A stretch of DNA of 64,000 nt from Bathymodiolus brooksi (GCA_963680875.1 OY804575.1:35313103-35377102); one strand, 5' to 3'. Shown: positions 9,483 to 21,737, counted from the stretch's first letter. Numbers and translations: made by a program. Notes: generated by a model not told the origin, from the sequence alone.

Positions 9483-10785
9483 CTGTAATGAGAGAAAAAA
9501 TACTTTAATGGCTTTTCTACCGTGGGAGAGTTTGTATTGTCAGTCAACCTGTTACTATTGTTATGCAATGTGATGTGTAGCTACACTGTAGAATAAAACA
9601 TGCAAATTATATGATTTCTATAAAAACACACTTTCAAGAGTTTTAATTGCTACATATAAAATGTACATGTACATGCAAATGATGTTGCTGTTTTAAACAA
9701 TATAAGAGTACATTCCTGACTGTTGTATGGTGTACAGTATGTCAATGGCTACTGTGATTACAAATTAAATCTGCTAAGTACGATAGTACAAGTGTATGTA
9801 CTGTACATGCTGCTTCACCTTCAGAGTGGTATACAATCTCCATGGTGATAGTAAAAGTACAGGTATTTATCTTGTGACAAACTGATGTTTGTGTAGTCAG
9901 TATTCATGATGGTCATCATACATTAAGGACATTCATAAAAAAATTATTGGCTTGCTGTTTCCAGATCTAGACAAGCCCACCAAAATCTGTTCTACCAAAA
10001 ATATTTTATTGCTTGTCGAGTTTTGAAATAATTTCTTACTATTTTCAGAATGTCTTTACTATAAAAACATATTGGTTTTTTTTTGTTTTTTTTTTTTTAA
10101 ATCTTTGAAGAAGAAAAAATTAATAGCATACCTGTACATATACCTACCTACGTACAATATATTATGTATACCCATTTCTTAAATTGTGGGTTCAGAAATT
10201 ATGTTTAAGCATGGCCTGTATAAGGAGAAGCTAACACTTTCAAACCTGATTTTCTTGTTAGAGTTTATACTGTCCAATCTGTTGTAACATGTTTGTCATC
10301 TACATGTTGTATTGTAAATTTTATGTTTTCACTTATATTGTTATACATTTTAATACATTAAGATAAAGATTTTTTTAAAACAATGTACTTATCCTTTATC
10401 ATGCATACTAGTATACAACATGTGTTATCAATCAGGTACCTGAAGAATAAAGTTTATCTAAAAGTTTAAAGTAAAGGTAATACATTAATTCAATGATATT
10501 CAAAAATGAAAATAAAGGCTGTTTTTATAAAACAAAACATATTTCCCCCGTTACATGTATTATTAGTTTACCACATAATGTGACATTATAGCTAGTTTTT
10601 AAATTATGTGTTTTTTCAGTCATAAGATAAAAATATTAAACAAGCATATATATCACAAGGGTTAGGGAGATTTTTGTCATACTAGATACCATACATATAA
10701 AATAAATCTCCTTTACCTCTGTGATATATTTACCTTAATTTGTATTATGCTTGAATTTTTATTGAATAAAAAAATAAACACTTGC
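9483..10785. other. Intron with GC donor, nothing else recognised
   Basis: A 1303-bp intron of the receptor gene between the two EGF exons. It starts GCAAGT (minus strand) and ends ATTACAG. The interior is AT-rich and low complexity, with T-runs at 10078-10099. Confidence 0.6.
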
Positions 10786-12537
10786 CATGATCACAATTTT
10801 CTCCATTCATTCCTAACACACATCCATAATAACAGACTCCATTTACAGGGTGGCAAGTTGAATTCTTACAGGTACTACATTCAAACTGACAAAACTGTCC
10901 ATAATACCCATCAACACATCCTGCTGTACATTTACCATCAAAAGGATTACACATTGTGTTTAGACAGGTTTCACTGCAGTTCAGAGTACATTTGTTTCCA
11001 TAATATCCATGGCTACAACCATCTGAGCATGCTCCATGAATCTTGACACATCTTTTATCTTTACAACCTTCACTACACCGTAGTTCACACAATGAACCGT
11101 AATAACCAGGCTGACACTTGTTACATGTTCCTAATTCTCTATGGCAACCTGCATCACAATTTTCTGGACATTTTATATCACAATGTGGACCGTAATATTT
11201 TAATTCACAACCATTTTGACACATTCCTGTCGTCTGGTCACATTGGTGATAGTTACAATTAGAACTGCATGTTTTATTACATGTGTCACCATAGTAACCA
11301 TTCAAACATCCAGCGATACATCCACCATTCAGTTTATGACAGTAGGTATATCCATTGTAAACGCTGGACCTACAATGATCGCTGCATTTCTTGTCACAAA
11401 TATCACCATACCAAGATGCTTCACAGTCTCCACATGTACCGTTGTGAAAGAATTGAGAACTATCAATACAATGTTCAGGATACTTCTGAGTGCAATATGA
11501 TGAATACCATCCAGGTTTACATCCATGTAGACAGGTTCCATTTAAATAGCATGATGGCCCAACACATTCTCCACAAACCCACTGACATTGGTCTCCATAG
11601 TAACCAGATTTACAACCGTTTAGACAGACACCTGTTTTCATGTCACAATGGAGCTTACCTCCAGAACAATTATCACTACAATCCAAACAAGATCCTCTGT
11701 CATAGTTAAAATACATTCCAATATTACAAGCTGAACAAAATGTTTTTTTAAAGTAGTCCTCTGCACATGTGTAACAATTAGGGATCAAACATTGTTTATC
11801 ACACCGTGAACCAAACCATCCAACTTCACACCCTATAGCACAATGTCCTGTACTACTATTACAATTACTTACTCCTCCAAGACAATGCTGGCTACACCCA
11901 ACACAACTAAAGTTCTCAGGATACCAACCTGGAGAACATCGACCACATTTAGCTTCATCATTATGTGAATTAGCCAAAACACACTGTTCACAATTATTTA
12001 TTGAACAAAGTCTATCACAGTTTGTGCCATAAAACCCCTGTTCACATCCACGGAAACAGATACCTGTGGTCTGGTTACACGAGCTGCTACCACCAATACA
12101 TTTATCACTACAGTTCACACATTTATTTGCCAGGATACTATAAAACTTCCCTACACTACAAACGTCACAAATTGGTATGTAATAAAGCGCAGAAAAACCA
12201 CATTTCAAGCAATGTTCAATGTCACAACGTTGTTGATAACATTTTCTCCCTATCCAGTGAGTTTTACAACCAAACACACAATCCCCAGCTGCATTACAAC
12301 GGCCCAACAAACATTTATCACTACAAGTTTCTGTACATTGGTCACCATAAAATCTATCTTTACACCGATCACAAATTTGTGTGTTATTTTTAAAGGTATA
12401 ACATTCTACACAATTAGGTATGTTGCATTGTTCTGAACATGTGTCTCCACTCCAGCCTGGTTTACACCCATATAAACAGGAACCAGTCAAAGAATCACAA
12501 TGTGATTGTCCAATCAGGCAATTTATACTGCATGACT
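10786..12537 (-). CDS. Receptor pseudokinase gene, EGF-module exon (5'-most exon found)
   Basis: A single 1752-nt open exon encodes about 584 residues made almost entirely of cysteine-rich EGF modules of the SREC/MEGF type. About 13 repeats of the pattern GC-x2-G-[WYF]-x-G-x2-C are visible, interleaved with shorter CxxC-type inserts in the first half. The modules form the extracellular part of a single-pass receptor, likely for ligand or surface binding. The acceptor is TTTATTTCAG at 12538 and up; the exon starts with two bases completing a codon, so at least one upstream exon (signal peptide) is missing. The 3' end joins in frame to the next exon only if the donor is GC (G|GCAAGTG at 10785), giving ...CDH-V-C.... 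Reading past that donor gives a short hydrophobic tail and a stop. The family assignment (MEGF/SREC-like modules on a receptor kinase) is strong; the exact orthologue is not known. Confidence 0.85.
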
Positions 12538-12689
12538 CTGAAATAAATGAGTAATAATGTTAGACTTGTAAATATGAGTCACATACATGTATATAGATTT
12601 ATAAACAGACAAGACTGAATATAAATGTTCACAGTTCATATATGACAATTGCCAAATATAAGAAATAGGAATTTTTTGTAAGGAACCAT

Positions 12690-12960
12690 CCCATGATTAT
12701 TCATGCATAATTTGGGTTGAAACTAACTTTCTAGTTTCTGAGAAAAATTATATATTCACTTTCTAGTAGGGTCCAATGTTATAACTTTGTCCTGCAGTGG
12801 CAGTCACTATTGATTTCTGACTGAAAAAACTTTTTTTGTGGTCAAATAAGGAACTTTCTTCCATGACAAGGTGATTTGTGAAAAGTAAATATTTGAAATT
12901 TCAGCCAATCATAATTTGACTAGTATGACCATTTTATAAAATGTACAGGGTGGACGCCTT
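12690..12960 (+). repeat. Diverged module of the GGCCATCTTGG repeat family
   Basis: It contains TAGGGTCCAATGTTATAACT, GTCCTGCAGTGGCAGTCA and a TTTCTGAGAA stretch, the same order as the ~165-bp units at 18.5-20.9 kb, but well diverged and without the full GGCCATCTTGG. Confidence 0.5.
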
Positions 12961-13200
12961 CTTACTTGTCCGGGGCTTTGGGCAAGTGGGTTAGCACGAA
13001 GACTGCTATCACCACTGAAGTTGTGATTTCGAATCCCACTCAGTTGAGGTGTACTCGATAGAACATTATGTGATAAAGTTTGTCAGTGACTTGCAACAGG
13101 TCTGTAGTTTTCTCTGGGCACTCTGGTTTCCTCCACCAATAAAACTGGCCTCCACAATATAACTGAAATATTGTTGAAAGTGGTGTTAAACACCACAACC
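12961..13200 (+). mobile_element. tRNA-derived SINE
   Basis: A diverged head with a B-box-like GATTTCGAATCCCACTC near 13025, a central domain (GTTTGTCAGTGACTTGCAAC, TTTCCTCCACCAATAAAACT) and a tail AACTGAAATATTGTTGAAAG then GTGGTGTTAAACACCACAA. The central and tail parts recur in at least six other places in the window. Confidence 0.7.
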
Positions 13201-13528
13201 ATAGCCCTAACCCTCAAATGACAATTTGTAATTCTGGGTGAGGTTTGAAAGAAAAAGAAATTTCAAGCATATTATCCATATATATTTAAACCAAGCCTGA
13301 TTAACTAGGTAGTTACTGCCATATTGGAAATTTGTCAATGAAGTTGCGAGTGAACAAAAATCAGACTTATCGAAAATTGAGGTTTGCAAATACTATATAC
13401 CGGGTATACATTTCAAAAACAGTCATCTCTAAAAACCTAATATTGGTTATTTGGATTTGATTGCACAATTAATATTATTATTTAATGAGAAATGTACAAA
13501 CATTTATATTATTTCTAAATAAAATAGA

Positions 13529-13753
13529 CTATACATAAATTTGCTTAGAATAATGAACATAAAAGGAATTAATAGATGTGTTGTTTACATCTGCATTGCA
13601 AGGAAGGGAAATAATTTGTAATCGAACGTGTCTATCATCAGTGTCTTTCGAGTACACATTAAACTCCCCTGATTTATACATTATTAAGCCAAAACACTCC
13701 TCATTAAGAAATGGTACTCTTCCATTTCTGTAAGAAAAATGTAGGCATATAAT
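13529..13753 (-). CDS. Possible orphan exon, unknown product
   Basis: A minus-strand open stretch of about 70 codons follows a good acceptor (TTTTTCTTACAG just above 13729) and ends at a stop near 13529. The peptide (NGRVPFLNEECFGLIMYKSG, then EFNVYSKDTDDRHVRLQI) has protein-like composition, but I recognise no family. It lies upstream of the EGF exons on the same strand yet ends in a stop, so it is probably not part of the receptor. It could be a terminal exon of another gene or a transposon remnant. Confidence 0.2.
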   Translation of the reverse strand: MICLHFSYRNGRVPFLNEECFGLIMYKSGEFNVYSKDTDDRHVRLQIISLPCNADVNNTSINSFYVHYSKQIYV

Positions 13754-13814
13754 GTGTAAAATTAATGGAATTCTCGTCAAAGAATGACATGCAGGCTTTC
13801 TGCCAGTCATTTAT

Positions 13815-14059
13815 TTCCAAATTCTCAACATCACACCCTGTTGACAGCTTATGGACTGCATATAAGAATGGTGCCTTAATGTCCTAAGCTCCAACGTACC
13901 ATCCAAAATGGCAACCGAGCAATATAGCCAGCCTTGGATCAACCGACAAATTAAACAGCTAACAAAAAGGAAACAGCGAGCCCACAATAGATACAAAAAG
14001 ACTCAATCTGCCAAAGACTATGCCAACTACAAACATCTCAAGAATGTGGTACACAGCAC
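13815..14059 (+). pseudogene. LINE fragment, left part, endonuclease-RT linker region
   Basis: The reading frame SLWTAYKNGALM and, after a frameshift, SQPWINRQIKQLTKRKQRAH, then NRYKKTQSAKDYANYKHLKN aligns with the linker of the LINE at 39201-42248 (TQPWITKDLHTLSRRKQKLY). It continues in frame at 22270 across the 8.2-kb insertion. It is a dead copy. Confidence 0.75.
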
Positions 14060-14628
14060 AGGCACTCGAATTCCGGACCCCCCTTTTTCCTCATTTGGTC
14101 CCTCCCACGATTATGGTATGGATCTTTGTCTGGAAGTATATCTTTGAAACATTTAATGATTTATCCATATTTTACAACATTTCGTGTTACAACTCTCGTT
14201 CTACTAACTTTGTTTCTAGGTCCAGCTGCCGTATTACTTACCGGTATATATACATAAAGGTAAGAAACAATCGTCAAAATATGAAGAGGGAATCCTCGCT
14301 TCGACTTAATATTCTACAATAACGCGCCAGTTTTAAAAAGGACCTTCGCTTGTCCTCGTCTCAAAAATGATTTCCCTTCATTCCTATCTAGTTTATACGT
14401 ACAAACAACAAATATTTATTGACGAAATTCAAGTTTATTCACGACGACACATCCAACTTTCCTCCACTCGTGCCCATTCAGGAGGTCAACCGAGCATATT
14501 TTGTTTCACGCAATTTCATTGGTCGGAAAGATTTTCGGAACTTTTTTAGCTTGTTCTTCGCTACGCACGGCCAATCCATTTCGTATCGAGAGGCCTATTA
14601 AGTGGGAGTTTTAAATAAGAACAAAAGA
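14057..14628 (+). repeat. Left terminal inverted repeat of the 8.2-kb element
   Basis: Mirrored at 21738-22272 with high identity (shared stretches such as GGTCCAGCTGCC, TCGAGAGGCCTATTAAG in complement). Differences are a few substitutions and a short indel near 14455-14475 (GACGACACATCCAACTTTCC present only on the left). Confidence 0.85.
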
Positions 14629-15195
14629 GTTTAAGTTTCAACAAAAATACTGTTATTTTGGCAAAACTTTCAAAGAACAAACACGAGAAGTACACGTCAG
14701 ATTAAATCTAAGACTCTGTTGATGACCATTTTTTTAAAAAAAAAGGGGGGGGGGGGGGGGGGAAGAGTAGATGATGTTGTTAGGTATAGATTGGTTTGTT
14801 GTTGAAAGATTAAAGCAGAAAAGCGAAGCTGGTTGTTTCCAAGTATGTTGTTGGATTTTGTTTTATGTACAATTTATAGGATGTACATTTACCCATATCC
14901 ATTCTTTTTTTCAGGTGAATAACATAATTAGAACTTTTCATGAGTATCGCAACAAAGTTTGATCTTTAATTCTTTCTGTAGCTGAAAGAAATATTATAAA
15001 AATTCTGGTTTGATCAACACACCTAAAATTGTGGATGTAAAAAAAAAAAAAAAGGGGGGGGGGTTAATTACTCACAAAAATGTTTTTGTACCAAGACATG
15101 TAATTTTTTGGGGTCTAATGTACTCTTTTTTTTGGGGGGGGGGAACAAAATCTGTGTTGTTTTTTTCTATTGGTTTATTGAAACATGAAGTACTA
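14629..15195 (+). other. Interior spacer with poly-G tracts
   Basis: Contains G-runs at about 14745-14762, 15054-15063 and 15135-15143 preceded by A- or T-runs. No coding frame or known repeat is evident. Confidence 0.5.
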
Positions 15196-17152
15196 ACTAG
15201 AGGCTCCCAGGAGCCTGTATAGCTCACCTGGGTATAATAACAACATCAGTCAATAAAACTTGATAACTTCGAAAAAAAAATTAACAAATGTAGCCTTCGT
15301 CATTGCAGACCCCTTCTACAAAAAAATGTGGGCAGGGGTTCCCCCTTTAATGTAAGTTATCAAAATTGCTGTAAAAAAACAGATATGTCAATGATTCTCA
15401 AAATTTAGCTTTTCCTACTTCACATTTTGTAATAGAGTTGCTTCCCTTTGATTATTTGAGTAACCAAAAGCAGTGAGTCAACAAACCAGAGGCTCCCAGG
15501 AGCCTGTAATCGCTCACCTGGATCAAAGCTGCTTTCAATAACAACGCAACTGCACTGTGGCGGCCATCTTGGCGGGAGAGCGCAACTGCCGGACACCATT
15601 TTGGAAGAGGACCATCCAATGACTATTCCATCAAAGTTTGGTTTTAATTGAGCTACTGGTTCCAGACAAGATGGTTTTTATGTGAATTTCCCATAGGGTC
15701 CTATGTTAAACTAAGTACAGCTGTGCAGCCATCTTGGTCAGAGGGCGGGACCACCAGACACAAATTTGGTTCAGCGGTTTCAGAGGAGAAGATTTAAATG
15801 TGATCTTTTATCAAAATATGCCTAATTTGAATAATCGATATAAATCGTCTGAAAGAAAAATTTCAAAAAAAACCCCCGAACATATGCTAAACTACTCCTT
15901 GCCATGTAGCTGCAGTTCAAATTTGAGCTCATTTTGACTTATACTAAAGGAGCAATGGACATTTGAAGAAATTTCTATTTTTTGTAACAGCGGCCATCTT
16001 GAATGGAGGGCGGGGCTGTTGGACAACATTTTGAAAGGGACCCACCCAGGGACCATCCCTGCCAGGTTTGGTTTAATTTGGTTCAGCGGTTTCAGAGGAG
16101 AAGATTTAAATGTGATCTTTTATCAAAATATGCCTAATTTGCATAATCGGTATATATCGGCTGAAAGAAAAATTTCACAGAAAATCCCGGAATATATGTT
16201 AAACTACTCCTTGCCATGTAGCTGCAGTTAAAATTTCAGCTCATTTTGACTTACACTAAAGCAGCAATGGACAATTAAAATTGCATCCCCCCATTTTTCT
16301 ATTTTTAGCTTGGTGGCCATCTTGGTTGGAAGTCGGGATCACCGGACACAATTTTGAAAGGGGGCCATCCAAGAATCATTTCAGCAAAGTTTGGTTGAGA
16401 TTGGCTCAGTAGTTTCAGAGGAGAAGATTTTTTTTAAATTTCATCCCCCCTTTTTTCTAATTTGCATAATCGGTCAAAATCGGCAAAAGTTCAAAGTTCA
16501 TAAAAAATCCTGTCATACTTGCTGAAAAGCTCATCATTATGCTTATACAGTTCAAATTTGGGCACATTCTGGCTTAAAATAGAGCAGTTTTGGCCATTTG
16601 AAGAAATTTCTATTTTTAGTAACAGCGGCCATCTTGAATGGAGGGCGGGGCTGTTGGACACAATTTTGAAAGGGACCCACCCAGGGACCATCCCTGCCAG
16701 GTTTGGTTTAATTTGGTTCAGCGGTTTCAGAGGAGAAGATTTAAATGTGATCTTTTATCAAAATATGCCTAATTTGCATAATCGGTATATATCGGCTGAA
16801 AGAAAAATTTCACAGAAAATCCCAGAGTATATGTTAAACTACTCCTTGCCATGTAGCTGCAGTTAAAATTTCAGCTCATTTTGACTTACACTAAAGCAGC
16901 AATGGACAATTAAAATTTCATCCCCCCTTTTTTCTATTTTTAGCTTGGCGGCCATCTTGGTTGGAAGTCGGGATCACCGGACACAATTTTGAAAGGGGGC
17001 CATCCAAGGACCATTCCACCAAAGTTTGATTGCAATTGGTCCAGTGGTTTCTGAGAAGAAGATTAAAATGTGAAATGTTGACGGACGGACGACGGACGAA
17101 AAGTGATGACAATAGCTCACATGGCCTAAAAACCAGGTGAGTTAAAAATGCA
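15196..17152 (+). mobile_element. GGCCATCTTGG-family (pearl/HINE-like) element array
   Basis: It starts with the hairpin AGAGGCTCCCAGGAGCCTGT and AGCTCACCTGG (again at 15490) and ends GACGGACGGACGACGGACGA then AGCTCACATGGCC...CCAGGTGAGTTAAAAATG. Inside are ~165- and ~315-bp modules with the order GCGGCCATCTTG, CGGACACAATTTTG, ACCATCCAAGGACCATTCC, CAGAGGAGAAGATT. Start and end share inverted CTCACCTGG/CCAGGTGAG. The open frames of 60-115 codons are repeat artefacts present at each copy. Confidence 0.7.
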
Positions 17153-17200
17153 TTTCAAGAGGAATAATTCTTCACAGTTGTCACACATTTTTAACTGCTG

Positions 17201-17535
17201 GAAATTTTTTGTAGATCTTGACATGCTGAACATTTTTGCAGTTTAAACTTTCCCTCTATCTCTAATAGTTTTTGAGATATAAGATGATAGTATTAAAATT
17301 GAGAACATTTTGATGAAAAAAGGGCAATAACTCCAAAATGGGTAATTGGATTTACTTCAAAATTGCAGGGTAGGAAGATCTTGACATGCTGCAAATTTTT
17401 GCAATTTAAACTTAACCTTTATCTCTTATAGTTTTTGAAATATAAGACGAAAAGTATTATTTTTTTTTATAAATTTGATGAAAAAAGGGCAAGAACTCCA
17501 AGATGGGTAATCAGATTTACTTCAAAATTGCAGGT
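17201..17535 (+). repeat. Two tandem ~167-bp units
   Basis: GATCTTGACATGCTG, AGTTTTTGAGATATAAGA, GATGAAAAAAGGGCAA and ACTTCAAAATTGCAGG occur twice in the same order. This is a different module type from the GGCCATCTTGG family that surrounds it. Confidence 0.65.
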
Positions 17536-18490
17536 AAAAAAAAAAATTGATCGCAGGGTCGAACCGCCAGACACATTTTTGGAAGAGAACCATCCAATGA
17601 CTATTTCATCAAAATTTTGTTCTTATTGAGCAAATGGTTTCAGACAAAAAGATTTTTATGAGAATTTCCCATAGGGTCCTATCTTAAATTAAGTTTGGCT
17701 GTGGCGGCCATCTTGGTCGGTGTTCTGAAATGACGGACACAATTTTGGAAGAGGACCACCCAAGAATCATTTCAGCAAAGTTTGGTTGAGATTGGCTCAG
17801 TAGTTTCAGAGGGAAGATTTTTTTTAAATTTCATCCCCCCTTTTTTCTAATTTGCATAATCGGTTAAAATGCTCATCATTATGCTTATACAGTTCAAATT
17901 TTGGCACTTTCTGGATAAAAATAGAGCAGTTTTGGCCATTTGAAGAAATTTCTATTTTTAGTAATGGCGGCCATCTTGGATACAGGACGGCGCTGACGGA
18001 CACATTTTTGAAAGGGGACCACCTAAGGATCATCTCAGCAAAGTTTGATTGAGATTGGCTCAGTAGTTTCAGAGGAGAAGATTTTTTTTTAATTCCATCC
18101 CCCCTTTTTTCTAATTTGCATAATCGGTCAAAATCGGCAAAAGTTCAAAGTTCATAAAAAATCCCGTAATATATGTTAAAAAGCTCATCATTATGCTTAT
18201 ACAGTTCAAATTTGGGCACTTTCTGGCTTAAAATAGAGCAGTTTTGGCCATTTGAAGAAATTTCTATTTTTAGTTATGGCGGCCATCTTGGGTACAGGAC
18301 GGCGCTGACGGACACATTTTTGAAAGGGGACCACCTAAGGATCATTTCAGCAAAGTTTGGTTTAGATTGGCTCAGTAGTTTCAGAGGAGAAGATTTTTTT
18401 TTCATTTCATCCCCCCTTTTTTCTAATTTGCATAATCAGTCAAAATCGGTAAAAGTTCAAAGTTCATAAAAAATCCCGTAATATATGTTA
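17536..18490 (+). repeat. GGCCATCTTGG-family modules
   Basis: Three modules with GGCGGCCATCTTGG at about 17703, 17967 and 18280. Each has CTAATTTGCATAATCGGT and a landmark TGCTTATACAGTTCAAATTT. It continues the array that begins at 15196. Confidence 0.7.
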
Positions 18491-21145
18491 ACCAGAGGCT
18501 CTCATAAGCCTGTATCGTTCACCTGGTTATAAAAAAAAAACCAATTGGTCCTATGTAAAAACTATGTCCTGCAGTGGTAGTCATCTTGGAATTACGATCA
18601 ACATAAAAAACACAGTTTGTAAAGGACCTTCCAATGATTGATGCATAGTTTAGGTTCAATCAGTGGTACGATCAACATAAAAAACACAGTTTGTAAAGGA
18701 CCTTCCAATGATTGATGCATAGTTTAGGTTCAATCAGTGCAATAGCTTCAGAGAAGAAGATATTTTTGTATTTTCCCCGATATGGTCCTGTGTTAATACT
18801 ATGACCTGTGGTGGCAGCCATCTTGGATTTCCGATCGGCATAAAAAACAGAGGACCTTCCAATGATCATTCCTGGGCAGTTTGGTTTCAGAGAAGAAGTG
18901 TTTTGAAACATTTTCCCCATAGGGTCCAATGTTAAACTAAGTCCTGTCGTAGCTGCCATTTTGAATTTCATATCAGAACAAAAAAAGTAAAGTTTGTAGA
19001 GGACCATCCAATGAACATTCATGTACAGTTTGGCTTTAATCATATTTGTAGTTTCTGAGAAGAAGGCATTTGAACATTTTCCCATAGGGTCCAATGTTAA
19101 TCTATGTCCTGCGGTGGTGGCCATCTTGGATATCCGATCGGCATAAAAAACACACAACTTGTAGAGGACCTTCCAATGATCATTCCTGGGCAGTTTGGTT
19201 TCAATTATCCAAGTGGTTTCAGAGAAGAAGCTTTTTGAAACATTTTCCCCATAGGGTCCAATGTTAAACTAAGTCCTGCCGTAGCTGCCATTTTGAATTT
19301 CATATCGGAACAAAAAACGTAAAATTTGTAGAGGACCATCCAATGAACATTCATGTACAGTTTGGCTTTAATAATATTTGTAGTTTCTGAGAAGAAGGCA
19401 TTTGAACATTTTCCCATAGGGTCCAATGTTAATCTATGTATTGCGGTGTCGGCCATCTTGGATTTCCGATCGACATAAAAAACACAGAATTTGTAGAGGA
19501 CCTTCCAATGATCATTCCTGGGCAGTTTGGTTTCAATTGTCCGATTGGTTTCAGAGAAGAAGCGTTTTGAAACATTTTCCCCATAGGGTCCAATGTTAAA
19601 CTAAGTCCTGCCGTAGCCGCCATTTTGAATTTCATATCGGAACAAAAAACGTACAGTTTGTAGAGGACCATCCAATGAACATTCATGTACAGTTTGGCTT
19701 TAATAATATTTGTAGTTTCTGAGAAGAAGGCATTTGAACATTTTCCCATAGGGTCCAATGTTAATCTATGTATTACGGTGGCGGCCATCTTGGATTTCCG
19801 ATCGGCATAAAAAACATATATTTGTAGAGAGCCTTCCAATGATCATTCCTGGGCAGTTTGGTTTCAACTGTCCTAGTGATTTCAGAGAAGAAGCGTTTTG
19901 AAACATTTTCCCCATAGGGTCCAATGTTAAACTAAGTCCTGCCGTAGCTGCCATTTTGAATTTCATATCGGAACAAAAAACGTAAAGTTTGTAGAGGGCC
20001 ATCCAATGAACATTCATGTACAGTTTGGCTTTAATAATATTTGTAGTTTCTGAGAAGAAGGCATTTGAACATTTTCCCATAGGGTCCAATGTTAATCTAT
20101 GTATTGTGGTGGCGGCCATCTTGGATTTCCGATCGACTTAAAAAACATAAACTTTGTAGATGACCTTCCAATGATCATTCCTGGGCAGTTTGGTTTCAAT
20201 TGTGCAAGTGGTTTCAGAGAAGAAGCATTTTGAAACATTTTCCCCATAGGGTCCAATGTTAAACTAAGTCCTGCCGTAGCCGCCATTTTGAATTTCATAT
20301 CGGAACAAAAAACGTAAAATTTGTAGAGGATCATCCAATGAACATTCATGTACAGTTTGGCTTTAATAATATTTGTAGTTTCTGAGAAGAAGGCATTTGA
20401 ACATTTTCCCATAGGGTCCAATGTTAATCTATGTATTGTGGTGGCGGCCATCTTGGATTTCCGATCGACTTAAAAAACACACAACTTTGTAGATGACCTT
20501 CCAATGATCATTCCTGGGCAGTTTGGTTTCAATTGTGCAGTGGTTTCAGAGAAGAAGCGTTTTGAAACATTTTCCCCATAGGGTCCAATGTTAAACTAAG
20601 TCCTGCCGTAGCCGCCATTTTGAATTTCATACCGGAACAAAAAACGTAAAGTTTGTAGAGGACCATCTAATGAACATTCATGTACAGTTTGGCTTTAATA
20701 ATATTTGTAGTTTCTGAGAAGAAGGCATTTGAATATTTTCCCATAGGGTCCAATGTTAATCTATGTCCTGCGGTGGCGGCCATCTTGAATTTTCGATCGG
20801 CATAAAAAAACCATAAACTTTGTAGAGGACCTTCCAATGACTATTCCTGGGCAGTTTGGTTTCAATTGTCCTAGTGGTTTCAGAGAAGAAGCATTTTGAA
20901 ACATTTTCCCCATAGGTTCCAATGTTAAACTAAATCCCTTTACCATATGTTCTATTTTTAGTAACAGCGGCCATGTTGGTTGGTGCACGGCATCACCGGA
21001 CACAATTTTGAAACTAGACACCCTAGTGATGATTCAGACCAAGTTTGGTTTCCATTGGTCTAGTACTTTTAGAGGAGAAGATTTTTGAAAAAGTTTACGA
21101 CGTACGACGACGACGGACGCCAAGTGATGGCAATAGCTCAAAATG
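18491..21145 (+). mobile_element. GGCCATCTTGG-family element with 331-bp higher-order repeat
   Basis: The start hairpin-like AGAGGCTCTCATAAGCCTGT with GTTCACCTGG and the end GACGACGACGGACGCCAAGT then ATGGCAATAGCTC enclose the core. Between 18.9 and 20.9 kb two related ~165-bp units alternate (one with GCCATTTTGAATTTCATATC, one with GGCGGCCATCTTGGATTTCC), giving a ~331-bp higher-order unit: the second landmark recurs near 19119, 19450, 19783, 20113, 20445 and 20777. Minus-strand frames of 80-160 codons across this array are artefacts of unit lengths near multiples of three. Confidence 0.75.
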
Positions 21146-21737
21146 CACACCTTCATGTTTTACTTATTTTAACTGTTTAAATCAAAACTGGGCATCAGAA
21201 ATTGCATTAAGAGGGGGGTTTTTTCTTGTTTTTTTTTATTTTTTTTTTTTGGGGGGGTCATTAATTATTTGTGATGTACAAAAATGTTGACCCCCCCATG
21301 TAAATTAAAGAATATTTTTTTCTTTCCTATGTTTTTTGCAAAGGCCATTACAGTTGGAATTTTACACGTATCTCCCTAAACAGAAAAGAAATACAAAGAG
21401 TAGTTCTAATCCCTTTAATGCAAAAATTTCTTTTGAGGCATATTTACATATACCTGTTTCTAAGGCAGAAGAGGGGAATTATGAGAGTTACAATTTACAA
21501 GGGGTTTACTTATGTACACTGTCTTTTTGTTGTTGCTGGGATAGGGGTTGAGGAGTGTTAACTAATTTTTATTTTTTGACAAGCCTAAAAAGGAGATTTT
21601 TTTGCTTTATGATAAATAGTGTCCCTTTCTCTATGATCATTTCAGTGATCAAATGGTCATCCGTCAAAATTTATGCTTGAAGTGCATTTTTTTTTCTGGT
21701 GCCTATATAACACATTGGCTGAAAAGGTTTACTTTCC

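Noticed and set aside
11216..12436. Plus-strand frames of 70-146 codons opposite the EGF exon
   Set aside because: They are antisense shadows of the cysteine-rich exon, with biased Thr/His/Tyr content from complementing Cys and Gly codons.
12538..13200. Further upstream EGF or signal-peptide exon of the receptor
   Set aside because: I searched by eye for a Cys-rich or hydrophobic exon with a phase 1 donor and found only repeat remnants and a SINE. The upstream exon must be elsewhere.
16019..17112. Repeated 60-115-codon frames such as those starting MLKSSSLCLYSSN
   Set aside because: Identical frames occur in each module of the GGCCATCTTGG family on both strands of the window (also 46.5-47.2 kb). 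Non-coding repeat.
18672..21021. Minus-strand frames of 80-160 codons with repeated peptides (for example LTLDPMGKMFQ)
   Set aside because: They follow the ~331-bp repeat in every copy and show no domain. Frame conservation is explained by unit structure.
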